From positions 3,410,001-3,474,000 of the forward strand of contig NZ_VWWO01000001.1 in NCBI RefSeq assembly GCF_011752935.1: DNA of 64,000 nt. Reading direction: 5' to 3'. Below the pieces are notes generated by a model. The model was given only the letters and a program-made list of their open reading frames with translations. It searched no databases and was not told where the DNA came from. The translations under genes and the position numbers were made by a program. Shown piece after piece: positions 26,584-36,299 of the stretch (position 1 is its first letter; each line of letters opens with the position of its first letter). This DNA is from Chitinophaga sp. Cy-1792 (GTDB lineage Bacteria > Bacteroidota > Bacteroidia > Chitinophagales > Chitinophagaceae).

Positions 26584-27633
26584 ATGGACCTATTCGACAA
26601 CAGTGAACAGGATTTGCGCATACGGGCAATCGCCCGGGCCGCTGGCAATGAACATATGACAGGGGCTGAAAAAGATTTGCTGTGGCAGCGTATAGACGCC
26701 GGCATGCAACAAAAAAATAAACGCATCTACCTGCTATATGCCTGGAAAGCAGCTGCCATCATACTGGTACTGCTACTACCGCTATTCTACTGGCTAAGGC
26801 CTTCGGAACAGCCTGCCATACTGCGTTTTGCCGGTAAGGAACAGGTCGTGGCCCAGGATACGCTCACGGCTGTACGATTAATTCTCAGTAATAATAAACA
26901 GGTACAGGTAGCACAGCAAAAAGCTGTCATCACTTACCAGTCAGGCAATACCCTGACGGTTAATACACAACAGGTAAGCCAGGATACCAGGTTAGGTTCC
27001 TTCAATACCTTGCTGGTGCCTTATGCACATACCGCCGAGCTGACGCTCAGCGATGGCACGCATGTATGGCTGAATGCGGGTTCCAGGCTCGTATATCCGC
27101 CGGCGTTCGATAAAACAGAACGCAGTGTGGTACTGGAAGGAGAGGGCTATTTTGAAGTAAGTAAGGATGCTGCCCGGCCTTTCTACGTATATGCGGGCGA
27201 TTCAAAGGTAAAGGTGCTGGGTACTTCGTTTAATATTTCCGCTTATAAAGATGATCAGCAGCAACAGTTTGTTTTATGTACGGGCAGTATCAGCGTGGAA
27301 ACAGGTACGCACGCATCCCTGCTGAAACCAGGACAGATGGCTGTTGTAACCGATGGTATCCAGCAGGAAGCCGGTATGGTGTCAACAGAAATGTATACCG
27401 CCTGGAAAGATCATCACCTGATAGCTATGCATACCACTTTAGAAGATATTTTGAAAAAACTGGCAAGATATTACAACAGGAAAATTACGATTCATTCAAC
27501 CAAAAGCAGCGAAACATTTTCAGGTGATATCGATCTTCATAATAATATGGACGATGTGCTGAAAAGCATTGCTGAAGCCACTTCCATGCGATATGAAAAT
27601 ATTTCCGGTAACATAGTATTCAGTAAACAATAG
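26584..27633 (+). CDS. FecR-type anti-sigma factor
   Basis: 349-aa single-pass inner-membrane regulator. The cytoplasmic N-terminus (1-50) would hold the sigma factor. The transmembrane helix is at about 52-70 (YAWKAAAIILVLLLPLFYWL). The periplasmic FecR domain spans about 115-215 (TLLVPYAHTAELTLSDGTHVWLNAGSRLVYP, LEGEGYFEVSKDAARPFYVYAGDSKVKVLGTSFNISAY). A C-terminal DUF4974 domain (about 278-345; TTLEDILKKLARYYNRKITI) contacts the STN domain of the transporter in this system type. Gene order and spacing support cotranscription with the sigma factor. The 115-base gap to SusC contains two small hairpins. Confidence 0.92.
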   Translation: MDLFDNSEQDLRIRAIARAAGNEHMTGAEKDLLWQRIDAGMQQKNKRIYLLYAWKAAAIILVLLLPLFYWLRPSEQPAILRFAGKEQVVAQDTLTAVRLILSNNKQVQVAQQKAVITYQSGNTLTVNTQQVSQDTRLGSFNTLLVPYAHTAELTLSDGTHVWLNAGSRLVYPPAFDKTERSVVLEGEGYFEVSKDAARPFYVYAGDSKVKVLGTSFNISAYKDDQQQQFVLCTGSISVETGTHASLLKPGQMAVVTDGIQQEAGMVSTEMYTAWKDHHLIAMHTTLEDILKKLARYYNRKITIHSTKSSETFSGDIDLHNNMDDVLKSIAEATSMRYENISGNIVFSKQ

Positions 27634-27659
27634 CCTTTTTTGTAATTCCGGTACAGTAT

Positions 27660-27710
27660 GGTAGCCCTGGCCAGGGTTACCGTCAGGGATTGCTATGCCC
27701 GGCTACGGGC
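27660..27710. repeat. Two hairpins between anti-sigma and SusC genes
   Basis: GGTAGCCCTGG (27660-27670) abuts CCAGGGTTACC (27671-27681), an 11-bp inverted repeat with one mismatch and no loop. GCCCG-GCTA-CGGGC follows at 27697-27710. Neither is followed by a T-run. They may be an operator or an mRNA processing or attenuation site that sets SusC/D levels apart from the regulators. Confidence 0.6.
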
Positions 27711-27748
27711 ACCTATATACGATTTCAATCAACACACAAAATTAACGT

Positions 27749-30700
27749 ATGCGAAAACTCTACGTTGCATGGCTCCTATTGCCCCTGCTTACCGTTATTG
27801 GCATGTACAGTGCCGCCGCTACCCAAAACGGGCAGCTGCTGGTCAGGTTAAAAAATGCACCGCTTACTGAACTGTTCCGCCAGATACAGTCGCAGAGCGA
27901 CTGGCGTTTCTTTTACAAAGATGACCTGGTTGCAGGTTCAGACAAAATTACCCTCTTCATGCATGCCAATATCACAGACATCCTGGATAAAGGTTTGCAG
28001 TCTACCGCCCTCGGCTATACGATTACCGGCAACCAGGTAACAATCGTACCAAAATCGCAGGCCACTCCCAGGCAAAGCAGACAATTTTCTGAAGATAGCC
28101 TGGTATTGGTAAAAGGTCGTGTGTATGATACGCACGAGCCACCGCAGGGGCTTCCGGGTGTTACCATCAAATTAAAGGATGGTAGCATCGGCACCACCAC
28201 TGACCCTGACGGATATTTCAGCATCCGTGTGCCACGCAATCATCCCCTTGTTTTCTCACAGATAGGCTATCTGCCCCAGGAATATATGGTGCTCAATACC
28301 AACAACGGCCTCACCATCGCCCTGAAAGAAAATGTATCCAGGCTGGATGAAGTAGTAGTGGTGGGCCTTACAGAGCAGCAACGCAAACATATTGCCAGTT
28401 CCGTTGCTTCCCTCAATGTGGCTTCGGCGTTAAACGGAAAGCCAGTGACCACCATCTCGCAGGCACTGCAGGGTGGTATTACCGGATTGCAGGTAAACCA
28501 GAGCAGTGGCCTGCCTGGTGGTGATGCAGCGGTAATTAAAATCCGTGGTATCAGCACCCTCAACAACTCTAACCCGCTGGTACTGGTAGATGGCGTACCC
28601 ATGGATATGAACTACATCGATCCGCTGACCATTGAAAGTGTAACGGTGCTGAAAGATGCGGCAGCAGCAGCCAGCTATGGCGCCCGCGCGGCCAACGGTG
28701 TTATCCTCGTTACCACCAAACGTGGTGTGCCCGGCAAAGTAAGTGTAATGTACGATGGCTACTACGGTATTCAGTCGCCAACAGTAATGCCGGACCTGGT
28801 AGATGCGCCGCAATACATGCGCATGTACAACGAAGCACAGGTAAACGCCGGTAACCAGCCGTTCTACAGCGAAGAGGCCATCAAGGCTACCATTGACGGC
28901 ACCGACCGGGTGAAGTACCCCAATACCGACTGGCAGGACCTGATCGTAAATAAAAGAGCACCGATCAACAGCCAGTCGCTGGGCGTCAGCGGAGGCAATA
29001 ACATGGCGCGTTTTGCCCTCAACGTGAATTACCAGGACCAGGAAGGCATGATTCCATTATCGCGCTCAAGGAAGTATAATGTACGCGCCAACACTTCTGT
29101 ATCTCTCAGTAAAAAATTACTGGTAAACATAGATGTACTGGCGATCAAGCGGAATACCTCGCAGCCCAACAGACCCAATGGTACCGGAGGAAATAGAATC
29201 CTGGAAGATGTTTACCGCGTACCACCCACCATTCTTCCTAAATACCCTGATACTAAAAATGGTGTAGATATTTACGGGAGATATGCAGATATCGTAAACC
29301 CGCTGGCCTATGCAGAAAAAGGTGGTATCCGTAAAGGGGAATACGGACAATCCAGCATCAACCTGCAGCCACGCTGGGAAGTATTGCCCAACCTGTTTCT
29401 ACGCGGACAATTCAGCTTCCGCCTCAATAGCGACATCACCAACGATACCCGCGATAACTATAATTTCTTTGACTATTATACCGGTCAGCTATTGCAAACG
29501 TGGACGCAGCAACGTAGTAATAAACTGGCACGTACTACTTACTATTACCTTGGTGCGAATGCAGATTATACCATTGATAAGAATGATCACCATTTGTTTA
29601 TCATGGCTGGTTATTCCCAGGAAGAAAGCAATGGCAGCGGACAATCAGCCTCTTCAGATGTAACAACAGTCAGCATCTGGTCTATTCTCTCTGCATATGC
29701 GAAAGCAAATTATTCCTATAAAGACAAATACCTGCTGGAGCTTACCGGTCGTACAGATGGTTCATCCAAATTCGGTCCGGGGCATAAATACGGCTTCTTT
29801 CCATCGGCAGCGATAGGATGGAATGTAAGCAAGGAGCCCTTTATGCAAAGCATCCGCGCAATAAATAATATGAAGCTCAGAGCTTCGTATGGCAGACTAG
29901 GAAATGAAGGTATTGATCTCTATCAGTACCAGACTACTATCAACAACAGCAGCGGAATAGAGGTGAGCAATGGTAATCCTGACATCAGCTGGGAGTCGGT
30001 AAACATGCTGGATGTGGGTATGGACCTCGCTTTGTTTGGCAGCAAATTAGAACTGGTAGCCGATTATTACAGCAAGCAGACGACAGGAATGATCCTGTTC
30101 CCGCAATTGTCCTACACCGGCGGATTTGAAGCAGCTGTTCCGGTGAATGCCGGCAAGGTGTCCAACAAAGGCTGGGAGATCAGCCTGAACTACAATGCGC
30201 AGCTGTCACGCGCCATCAGCCTGTCGGTGCGCCCTGGCATTACCTTCAATGAAAACAAAATCCTCGCGTTGGAAGGTGGTTCAAAAGTAACCACTACCAA
30301 TATCAACGAAGTAGGAGGGGCCGTCAACAGCTGGTTTGGTTATAAAACCGCAGGATTGTTGCAGGCTTCCGACTTTGATGCCGCGGGTAATCCGCTGATA
30401 CCGGTAGTAGCAGGGGCTAAACCGGGAGATATCAAATACGTAGATCGTAATGGTAATAAGATCATCGACAGTGATGACCAGATGCGTATAGGCAATCCCG
30501 TGCCCACCACCAATTATTTCGCCAACTTCCGGCTGACCTATAAAAACTGGGACCTGGAGTTTATGCTGCAGGGCGTTAATAAATGCGACGCCGTATTGCA
30601 GGGAATGCTGGCTTTACCGCTGGATATGAGTAAAGATGGTGGTGTGCCTACCAAATATTATTCGACCAGGTACTGGACGCCGGAACGTACCAACGCTATG

Positions 30701-30979
30701 TTCCCGCGCTTATCTGCCGCGCCGGCCAACAGCAAATATTCTTCCGACTTCTGGTTTGAGAATGGCGCCTATCTGCGGCTGAAATATGCGCAGCTGGGGT
30801 ATAACGTGGTGTCTGACGGGCTGAAACGCAGGGGTATCAGTCGTATCCGTGGTTATGTAAATGCCCAGAACGCCTGGACGCTTACAGGTATGAAACTGAT
30901 GGACCCCGAGAGCCAGGGTAACCAGTGGACTTATGGTGTGATGCAGGCTTTCATTGCCGGTATTAATGTTCAATTCTAA
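27749..30979 (+). CDS. SusC/RagA-type TonB-dependent outer-membrane transporter with STN domain
   Basis: 1076-aa outer-membrane beta barrel that imports a nutrient, usually a glycan, with a SusD lipoprotein lid. Order: a signal sequence (about 1-25); an STN signalling domain (about 30-102; VRLKNAPLTELFRQIQSQSDWRFFYKDD), which contacts the FecR protein; a carboxypeptidase-D-like domain (about 118-200; VKGRVYDTHEPPQGLPGVTIKLKDGS); the TonB plug (about 205-330; ALQGGITGLQVNQSSGLPG, IRGISTLNNSNPLVLVDGVPM, LKDAAAAASYGARAANGVILVTTK); and the barrel to the C-terminal aromatic residue (AGINVQF). The presence of STN fits the adjacent sigma/anti-sigma pair. The substrate cannot be inferred, since no enzyme genes are adjacent. 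Confidence 0.95.
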   Translation: MRKLYVAWLLLPLLTVIGMYSAAATQNGQLLVRLKNAPLTELFRQIQSQSDWRFFYKDDLVAGSDKITLFMHANITDILDKGLQSTALGYTITGNQVTIVPKSQATPRQSRQFSEDSLVLVKGRVYDTHEPPQGLPGVTIKLKDGSIGTTTDPDGYFSIRVPRNHPLVFSQIGYLPQEYMVLNTNNGLTIALKENVSRLDEVVVVGLTEQQRKHIASSVASLNVASALNGKPVTTISQALQGGITGLQVNQSSGLPGGDAAVIKIRGISTLNNSNPLVLVDGVPMDMNYIDPLTIESVTVLKDAAAAASYGARAANGVILVTTKRGVPGKVSVMYDGYYGIQSPTVMPDLVDAPQYMRMYNEAQVNAGNQPFYSEEAIKATIDGTDRVKYPNTDWQDLIVNKRAPINSQSLGVSGGNNMARFALNVNYQDQEGMIPLSRSRKYNVRANTSVSLSKKLLVNIDVLAIKRNTSQPNRPNGTGGNRILEDVYRVPPTILPKYPDTKNGVDIYGRYADIVNPLAYAEKGGIRKGEYGQSSINLQPRWEVLPNLFLRGQFSFRLNSDITNDTRDNYNFFDYYTGQLLQTWTQQRSNKLARTTYYYLGANADYTIDKNDHHLFIMAGYSQEESNGSGQSASSDVTTVSIWSILSAYAKANYSYKDKYLLELTGRTDGSSKFGPGHKYGFFPSAAIGWNVSKEPFMQSIRAINNMKLRASYGRLGNEGIDLYQYQTTINNSSGIEVSNGNPDISWESVNMLDVGMDLALFGSKLELVADYYSKQTTGMILFPQLSYTGGFEAAVPVNAGKVSNKGWEISLNYNAQLSRAISLSVRPGITFNENKILALEGGSKVTTTNINEVGGAVNSWFGYKTAGLLQASDFDAAGNPLIPVVAGAKPGDIKYVDRNGNKIIDSDDQMRIGNPVPTTNYFANFRLTYKNWDLEFMLQGVNKCDAVLQGMLALPLDMSKDGGVPTKYYSTRYWTPERTNAMFPRLSAAPANSKYSSDFWFENGAYLRLKYAQLGYNVVSDGLKRRGISRIRGYVNAQNAWTLTGMKLMDPESQGNQWTYGVMQAFIAGINVQF

Positions 30980-30990
30980 AACCTTCACTC

Positions 30991-32574
30991 ATGCAGAATA
31001 CAAATCGCTGGATGCTAATTATAGCCTTGTTTTTATTGACCAGTTGTGAGAAATTTCTGACCCATGACGACCCCACCTCAGTAACAGATGCCTCGTGGTG
31101 GAAAACAGAAGCCAATGCCACCGGGGCGCTGGGTTCTGTGTATGCAGGACTTCCCGGCGGCAGTGATGGCCGTCAGCTGATGTTTTTATCAGCGCTGAGT
31201 GACGAAGCCGTGGCACGTCAGGATACCAGGGGCGCTTATGAGCTATATGCAAAAGGGTTGCAGAACAGCACCTGGGATGTAGCGCTGATGGTCTGGAGAG
31301 ATGATTATAAAGACATCCGCAGGGCAAGCCGCTTCCTGGAAAATGTGGACCGTTGTTATATGGACTCTGCCCTGAGAGCGCGCTATAAGAACGAAGCCCG
31401 TGCCATGCGGGCCTATTACCATATGGAACTCCTGATGTTCTTTGGTGGTATTCCGATCGTGACCACCTCAGTAGAGCCATTGAAAAGTGAACTGAAACGT
31501 AATACAGAACAGGAAGTCTATGATTTCATTGTGAAGGAACTGACGGAATGTGCGCCTAACCTGCCCGACACCTATAACAGCAACGAGGCCTGGCGTATCT
31601 CCTCCGGCGTATGTTATGCGTTAATCAGCAAATTAGCCCTGTTTTACGGCAAATACGACCTGATGAAGTCAAGTGCCCGGGCGGTGATAGATCAGGGCGT
31701 ATATGGTCTGTATAAGTCAACAAACAGTAAAGTAAACAGTTATGCTGAATTGTTTACCTATGCAGGGGAACTGAACAAGGAACGTATTTTCTTCAAAGAT
31801 GCAGGCTGCAGCGGTGCCTGGAATACGTTTGCACCGGCAGGCGTAGGTGGAAAAACAGTTGTGTCACCCACCAACGTAGTGATCGATAACTTCGAAACCC
31901 TCCAGGGGAAGACATTGGCAGAACTGCCGACAGACTCACAGGCGATCTATCACAAAACACCCAATTACAAAAATAACCGCGACCCTCGCCTGGTAGCGGC
32001 AGTATTACTGCCCGATCAGGTATACCAGGGAGATACCCTGCGCCCGTTTGCCAGCACCGGCAGCGATAAAATCGGTTTGCAGTTTTCCACCAATACAGGT
32101 TTCTGGGTCAATAAATACCTGGACCCTAAAGACAGAAACGCCAGTTCCAAAACACTGGACTATATGATCATCCGCTATGCGGAAGTATTGTTGAACTACG
32201 TAGAGGCGCTGGTGGAGCTGGGCGACTGGCAAAACCCTGATGTGCTCAGTTATATTAACCAGATAAGGAACCGTGCCGGCCTGGCTTCCGTAGACCCTGC
32301 AAAGTATAATTCACAGGCTGCCCTTCGTGTGCTGATACGCCGGGAACGTATGTCGGAGCTGTGTTTTGAAGGCGCACGTTTCTTTGATATCCGCCGCTGG
32401 AATATTTTTAAAGACGTGATGACCGGAGAAGTATATGGCGCAGTAGATCCCGGAACGGGCCTGCCGACGCCGGTAGAAAGCAGGAACTGCGACCCGCTGA
32501 GGGATATGCGCTTCCCTATACCTATGAGTGAAATACTGGCCAATCCCAATATGGTGCAGAACGACCGGTATTAA
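30991..32574 (+). CDS. SusD/RagB-type surface lipoprotein
   Basis: 527-aa surface glycan-binding lid of the SusC transporter. It has a lipoprotein signal with the lipidation Cys19 in LFLLTSCEKF. The SusD-like helical region contains ARYKNEARAMRAYYHMELLMFFGGIPIVT. The C-terminal RagB/SusD region holds YMIIRYAEVLLNYVEALVELGD, INQIRNRAGLA and RRERMSELCFEGARFFDIRRW, all diagnostic. It starts 11 bases after the SusC gene. A bidirectional terminator lies 21 bases after the stop, so the operon stops here with no downstream enzymes. Confidence 0.95.
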   Translation: MQNTNRWMLIIALFLLTSCEKFLTHDDPTSVTDASWWKTEANATGALGSVYAGLPGGSDGRQLMFLSALSDEAVARQDTRGAYELYAKGLQNSTWDVALMVWRDDYKDIRRASRFLENVDRCYMDSALRARYKNEARAMRAYYHMELLMFFGGIPIVTTSVEPLKSELKRNTEQEVYDFIVKELTECAPNLPDTYNSNEAWRISSGVCYALISKLALFYGKYDLMKSSARAVIDQGVYGLYKSTNSKVNSYAELFTYAGELNKERIFFKDAGCSGAWNTFAPAGVGGKTVVSPTNVVIDNFETLQGKTLAELPTDSQAIYHKTPNYKNNRDPRLVAAVLLPDQVYQGDTLRPFASTGSDKIGLQFSTNTGFWVNKYLDPKDRNASSKTLDYMIIRYAEVLLNYVEALVELGDWQNPDVLSYINQIRNRAGLASVDPAKYNSQAALRVLIRRERMSELCFEGARFFDIRRWNIFKDVMTGEVYGAVDPGTGLPTPVESRNCDPLRDMRFPIPMSEILANPNMVQNDRY

Positions 32575-32595
32575 CTTACCATTGTAGCATCAGGT

Positions 32596-32632
32596 AAAAG
32601 GGTGACGCAACGATTAGTTGAGTCACCCTTTT
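32596..32632. terminator. Bidirectional terminator between SusD and the RHS genes
   Basis: AAAAGGGTGAC (32596-32606) and GTCACCCTTTT (32622-32632) are exact reverse complements. The helix extends after one mismatch through CAAC/GTTG. A-rich and T-rich ends on both sides let it serve both convergent transcripts. Confidence 0.8.
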
Positions 32633-32651
32633 CAGTATGTGAAAGCGATAT

Positions 32652-35600
32652 TTATTTTTCTACTGGCAATATGCTCACACTACGCACCACTTTCGCTGCA
32701 GCTGCCCTGCCTTTTAATATATCTGTGATCGGTACTGCAAGCGGATTTTCCGGGAAAACATATCCGGCAGGCTTATTGAATTTGTAATGGAATGGCGACA
32801 GGTATTCCTGGAATGGCTGATTCGGTTTGCGGCTCTGTAGCAACCGTCCTATCTGCTGGTCATAGAGAAAAGTATGGAAATCGTACCATTCCAGGCTGCT
32901 GCCATCCATGAATTCCCCGCTTTGCAGTTCTGCACTGCTGAATTTCTTCCGGTTCTCCGGATAGGCGGTTCCTTTCAGCGCATTACTGCTGATACCGTCC
33001 ATAACAAGTCCGGACGGATAATAATGTGCTACCTCCAGCAATGGCCCGGTGGTAAGCGATACGGTAACATTATCAAAGTAAAGCCGCTCCTGGCTTTCAT
33101 TGCTGGGGAATACACAAAGATATCCGCTCCTGGAAACCACCATCTTATCCGTTCCAAGCTCCTGCAGCTGATCCGGTGTAGCTTTTACCTGTTTAACACC
33201 ACTGGCTTCTTCAATCATCTTAAAGTGGTCATCAAAATATATATAATTCAGATAAGCCTTAGGACGTAGTGGGTCAATGGCCTGATCATTACCGGCCTTC
33301 AATCGCTCATAACTGCCCGGGGTCAGGTTATGGGCGATCAGCGGCGGTTGATCAGCCAGCAGGGAAGTATGGGCTGTATTCCTGCCGGCCTGAGGGGAAG
33401 CTCCCTGCAATACCTGGTTTAACAGTACTTCCAGTGGTAATACCGGATTATTTTTCTTTACAGTACTGCTTTTATAAAATGCATTGGCGCCAATCCTTAC
33501 CGTATCTCCGGCCATTACACGTATCACCAGCGATGGCCCTGTTTTCTTACCATCCGGCTGACCGGATAATAAGGCGACAAATTCATTTTTCTGACGACCG
33601 TCTCCGGCAGGGTAACCAGGAGGTTTGGCACTACGGGTTTCCGCTATGTTACTGAAGGTATTTTCTTCCCGCGTAGCAAGGGCTGTTTCCATACTCGCAC
33701 TGTAAATACTGGTATCTGTCTGTTCTGTCAGTATCACGCGAACATTGTCCAGCTGGTCTTTCTCAAAATAATCGTAGATATATTGCACGGGCTGGCCTGC
33801 CTTTACTATTACCCTGATCCGGCCTTCTTCGTGTGCAATGGACTGCAGCGTGTCGTTCCGGAATTCAAGGTCGCCTAAATATCCAATGGTCGTATATTTT
33901 CCGGCGCCGGTATAATCAGTAACCGCCTTTTGTAATTTGTTGCCGTTGGCATCATAGGTATATACCACATATCCTTTTCCCCACATATAAATTGAATCAG
34001 GAAGATCCAGATAGTTATACCGAAGCACTCGCGTGAGCTTGTTCATATTGAGGTATTGATTGCCATTGGCGTCGTAATCGAAATCCTGTTGCAGATCGGT
34101 ATTGGCTTCTTTGAAATCTCCCAGCGTGCTTAGCGGATTATTTACTTTATCTGTTACAAAATAGAGTTTATTGCTGTTGAGAAAGTATTCATATTTCAGG
34201 CTGTCCACGATAATGGAAGATGTGCCTGATAGTCCACGCTGCGTAAGCGATTTAATATTGCTGTTCAGGTCATATTTAATGCCGCTTACCGAATAATCAA
34301 CCAGGCTACGGGACCAGGCGGAAGTACCAGGATCTTGCTGTACAAAATCAGCGCGCAGCAAATTATCAATTTTATCATATTTGAAATCGTACTTGCGTAA
34401 AACATTATCATTGGCAGACCGCCACATCGTACCTGCGAGTGTGCCGGTATATAATGGGTTTAAATACCGGGTGCCTGGTATCACGGTGGTGGAATCATCA
34501 TACCCCAGATCATACCCGAAATAATTACCCGTGCCTGTACGCAGGTATTCCTTGTTTACAGACTTTAACCAGCCCTGAATATGATAACTGTACTTCATGC
34601 TATCCAGGTTGTTACCAAAGGTTTTGCAAATAAGCTGCCCTATGCTGTTATAACGCATCTGAACAATTGTTTTCAGCTGCCCGGAATCATTGAGCTGTTT
34701 GTCTATTTGGGTAAGATTACCAACATCATCATAATACCGGACAGTAAGGACTTTTAGTTCAGGCGTAACAGTACTTCCGGGATTCCTGTAATGGTCGTAG
34801 GAACTTAGTACCTTACCTTCCGCATCATATCGTATACTGTGGACATCTATCCCTCCATATATATTTTTCGAGACCTGCTGGATCAACCGCTCTTTATCAT
34901 CATAATAATAACTGCTGCGAAGGGTGATGGAACTGTCTAAAACCTGCGACCAGTCTGCGCATTTCAGCCCATTGGTAAGTTTCGATGCAGTGGTTACTAT
35001 GTCGGCAGTTGTACTGTTACCGCTCTGCAGCCTGGTCATTTCAGCAGGTACAAAGGCAAATGCCGGATCGGGAGAGGAGCCATAAGTGTTATATTGATTT
35101 CCTGTCAAAGGCAGTACAGGAGTATAGTCAGGAGAAGGCATGATAAGGTTTCCTATGATGGAATCATAGATATATCCGTTTACTTTTTCCTGCAAGGCAT
35201 TGCGGCTGATGTTGGACAGATACAGGCTGCTGCCTGTCATCCTGCCTGTATAATCATATGCGTAGTAAAGCCACTGTCCTTTTGCCAGAAGGTTGCCGTC
35301 TCTTTTATAGACCAGGCGCTCCTGTGCATCATACACCATTTCTATAATGGCCTCACCTGGATGCTTTTCCCTGATCACGCGTCCTTTTGCATCGTAGTCA
35401 TAGTAATAGCACATTTCGTCTTTGAGGAATGGAACACTATCTACTGTCAGCGGATGAGTTTTTCCGATTACTAACCTGGATGCGACAGGCGTAATTATAA
35501 AACGCAGGCGATTGAAATCATCATAGGAATAGTGTGTATCGAGGGCTACGCTATCTGCGTATTTTCTTCTGAGCGTATGGTTAAAGTTGATATCAAATAC

Positions 35601-36278
35601 ATCAACGCACTGATTTCCCTGCGGATTAATTGTTACCATCTTATGTGCTTCCCATGGAGACCATAACTCTGCGGTTGGTACAGCGCCGCTGTCTGAAGTA
35701 ATAACCCAGTGTAATAATAAACTATCGTATGTATTGATGGTGGCGAAAATGATAGAATAATAATTGGAGGTGGGATGGCCGCCATCAGGGTTCCAGCTGG
35801 AGCCGGGGCCGCCGGTTAACTGCAGATTATTCAGTGGGGATTCGTCATAACGTAGTACAGTTATAGGAAGATTATCTTTTGCCACATCTGCTGCTGAAGT
35901 ATTGGCAAGGTTATAGAATGCCCGCTGGTCATAAAAAGCAGTAGTTCTGATACTACCATAGTTACTGCCGGTCAAATCGGTATAAGACAGGAAGCGCTGG
36001 GTGTTATTTCCGAAGTTATTAAAGTAGAATGGCGTTACCATATCTTTTAGCCCCGGGCTGCCTTGTACTATTACTTTTTGCAGGGATCGTCCAAGACCAT
36101 CCAGGTAAGTGACCGTGCTGGTTCTTTTATCTGGCGGCAAAGCGTCTACACCTGCCTGATCGGTGACGCCGCCAGTCCTTATTTTAGTTTCTACTATAAA
36201 AGTATTGCCTGTGCTTAACTGGCTGTAGGCAGCTGTTACATATAGCATCAGACATATGATGATAGATATGCGTTTCAT
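32652..36278 (-). CDS. Giant DUF6443/RHS-repeat protein without recognisable toxin tip
   Basis: 1208 aa, exported (MKRISIIICLMLYVTAAYS). The N-terminus (TGGVTDQAGVDALPPDKRTSTVTYLDGLGRSLQKV) is the DUF6443 region typical of Bacteroidota RHS proteins. A long array of YD/RHS-type repeats follows (YDAQERLVYKRDGNLLAKGQW, YDYTGRMTGSSLYLS, YDANGNKLQKAVTDYTG). Near the C-terminus, WYDFHTFLYDQQIGRLLQ replaces the usual RHS core ending 'YD...GRw...DP'. After it only about 50 residues remain (...YKFNKPAGYVFPENPLAVP), with no toxin-like domain. Relatives are thought to form secreted shell-like structures. It sits 21 bases after another large RHS-type gene. No immunity gene follows. Confidence 0.82.
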   Translation of the reverse strand: MKRISIIICLMLYVTAAYSQLSTGNTFIVETKIRTGGVTDQAGVDALPPDKRTSTVTYLDGLGRSLQKVIVQGSPGLKDMVTPFYFNNFGNNTQRFLSYTDLTGSNYGSIRTTAFYDQRAFYNLANTSAADVAKDNLPITVLRYDESPLNNLQLTGGPGSSWNPDGGHPTSNYYSIIFATINTYDSLLLHWVITSDSGAVPTAELWSPWEAHKMVTINPQGNQCVDVFDINFNHTLRRKYADSVALDTHYSYDDFNRLRFIITPVASRLVIGKTHPLTVDSVPFLKDEMCYYYDYDAKGRVIREKHPGEAIIEMVYDAQERLVYKRDGNLLAKGQWLYYAYDYTGRMTGSSLYLSNISRNALQEKVNGYIYDSIIGNLIMPSPDYTPVLPLTGNQYNTYGSSPDPAFAFVPAEMTRLQSGNSTTADIVTTASKLTNGLKCADWSQVLDSSITLRSSYYYDDKERLIQQVSKNIYGGIDVHSIRYDAEGKVLSSYDHYRNPGSTVTPELKVLTVRYYDDVGNLTQIDKQLNDSGQLKTIVQMRYNSIGQLICKTFGNNLDSMKYSYHIQGWLKSVNKEYLRTGTGNYFGYDLGYDDSTTVIPGTRYLNPLYTGTLAGTMWRSANDNVLRKYDFKYDKIDNLLRADFVQQDPGTSAWSRSLVDYSVSGIKYDLNSNIKSLTQRGLSGTSSIIVDSLKYEYFLNSNKLYFVTDKVNNPLSTLGDFKEANTDLQQDFDYDANGNQYLNMNKLTRVLRYNYLDLPDSIYMWGKGYVVYTYDANGNKLQKAVTDYTGAGKYTTIGYLGDLEFRNDTLQSIAHEEGRIRVIVKAGQPVQYIYDYFEKDQLDNVRVILTEQTDTSIYSASMETALATREENTFSNIAETRSAKPPGYPAGDGRQKNEFVALLSGQPDGKKTGPSLVIRVMAGDTVRIGANAFYKSSTVKKNNPVLPLEVLLNQVLQGASPQAGRNTAHTSLLADQPPLIAHNLTPGSYERLKAGNDQAIDPLRPKAYLNYIYFDDHFKMIEEASGVKQVKATPDQLQELGTDKMVVSRSGYLCVFPSNESQERLYFDNVTVSLTTGPLLEVAHYYPSGLVMDGISSNALKGTAYPENRKKFSSAELQSGEFMDGSSLEWYDFHTFLYDQQIGRLLQSRKPNQPFQEYLSPFHYKFNKPAGYVFPENPLAVPITDILKGRAAAAKVVRSVSILPVEK

Positions 36279-36299
36279 ATGAACAGATTGTGTAGTTAC

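Noticed and set aside
28555..30979. CRISPR or tandem protein repeats within the SusC gene
   Set aside because: No regularly spaced DNA repeat was found; the similarity is only the normal beta-barrel pattern.
32652..33000. Polymorphic toxin domain at the end of the RHS protein
   Set aside because: The residues after the core-like WYDFHTFLYDQQIGRLLQ segment are short and continue the RHS-type pattern; no nuclease or other toxin motif was seen.
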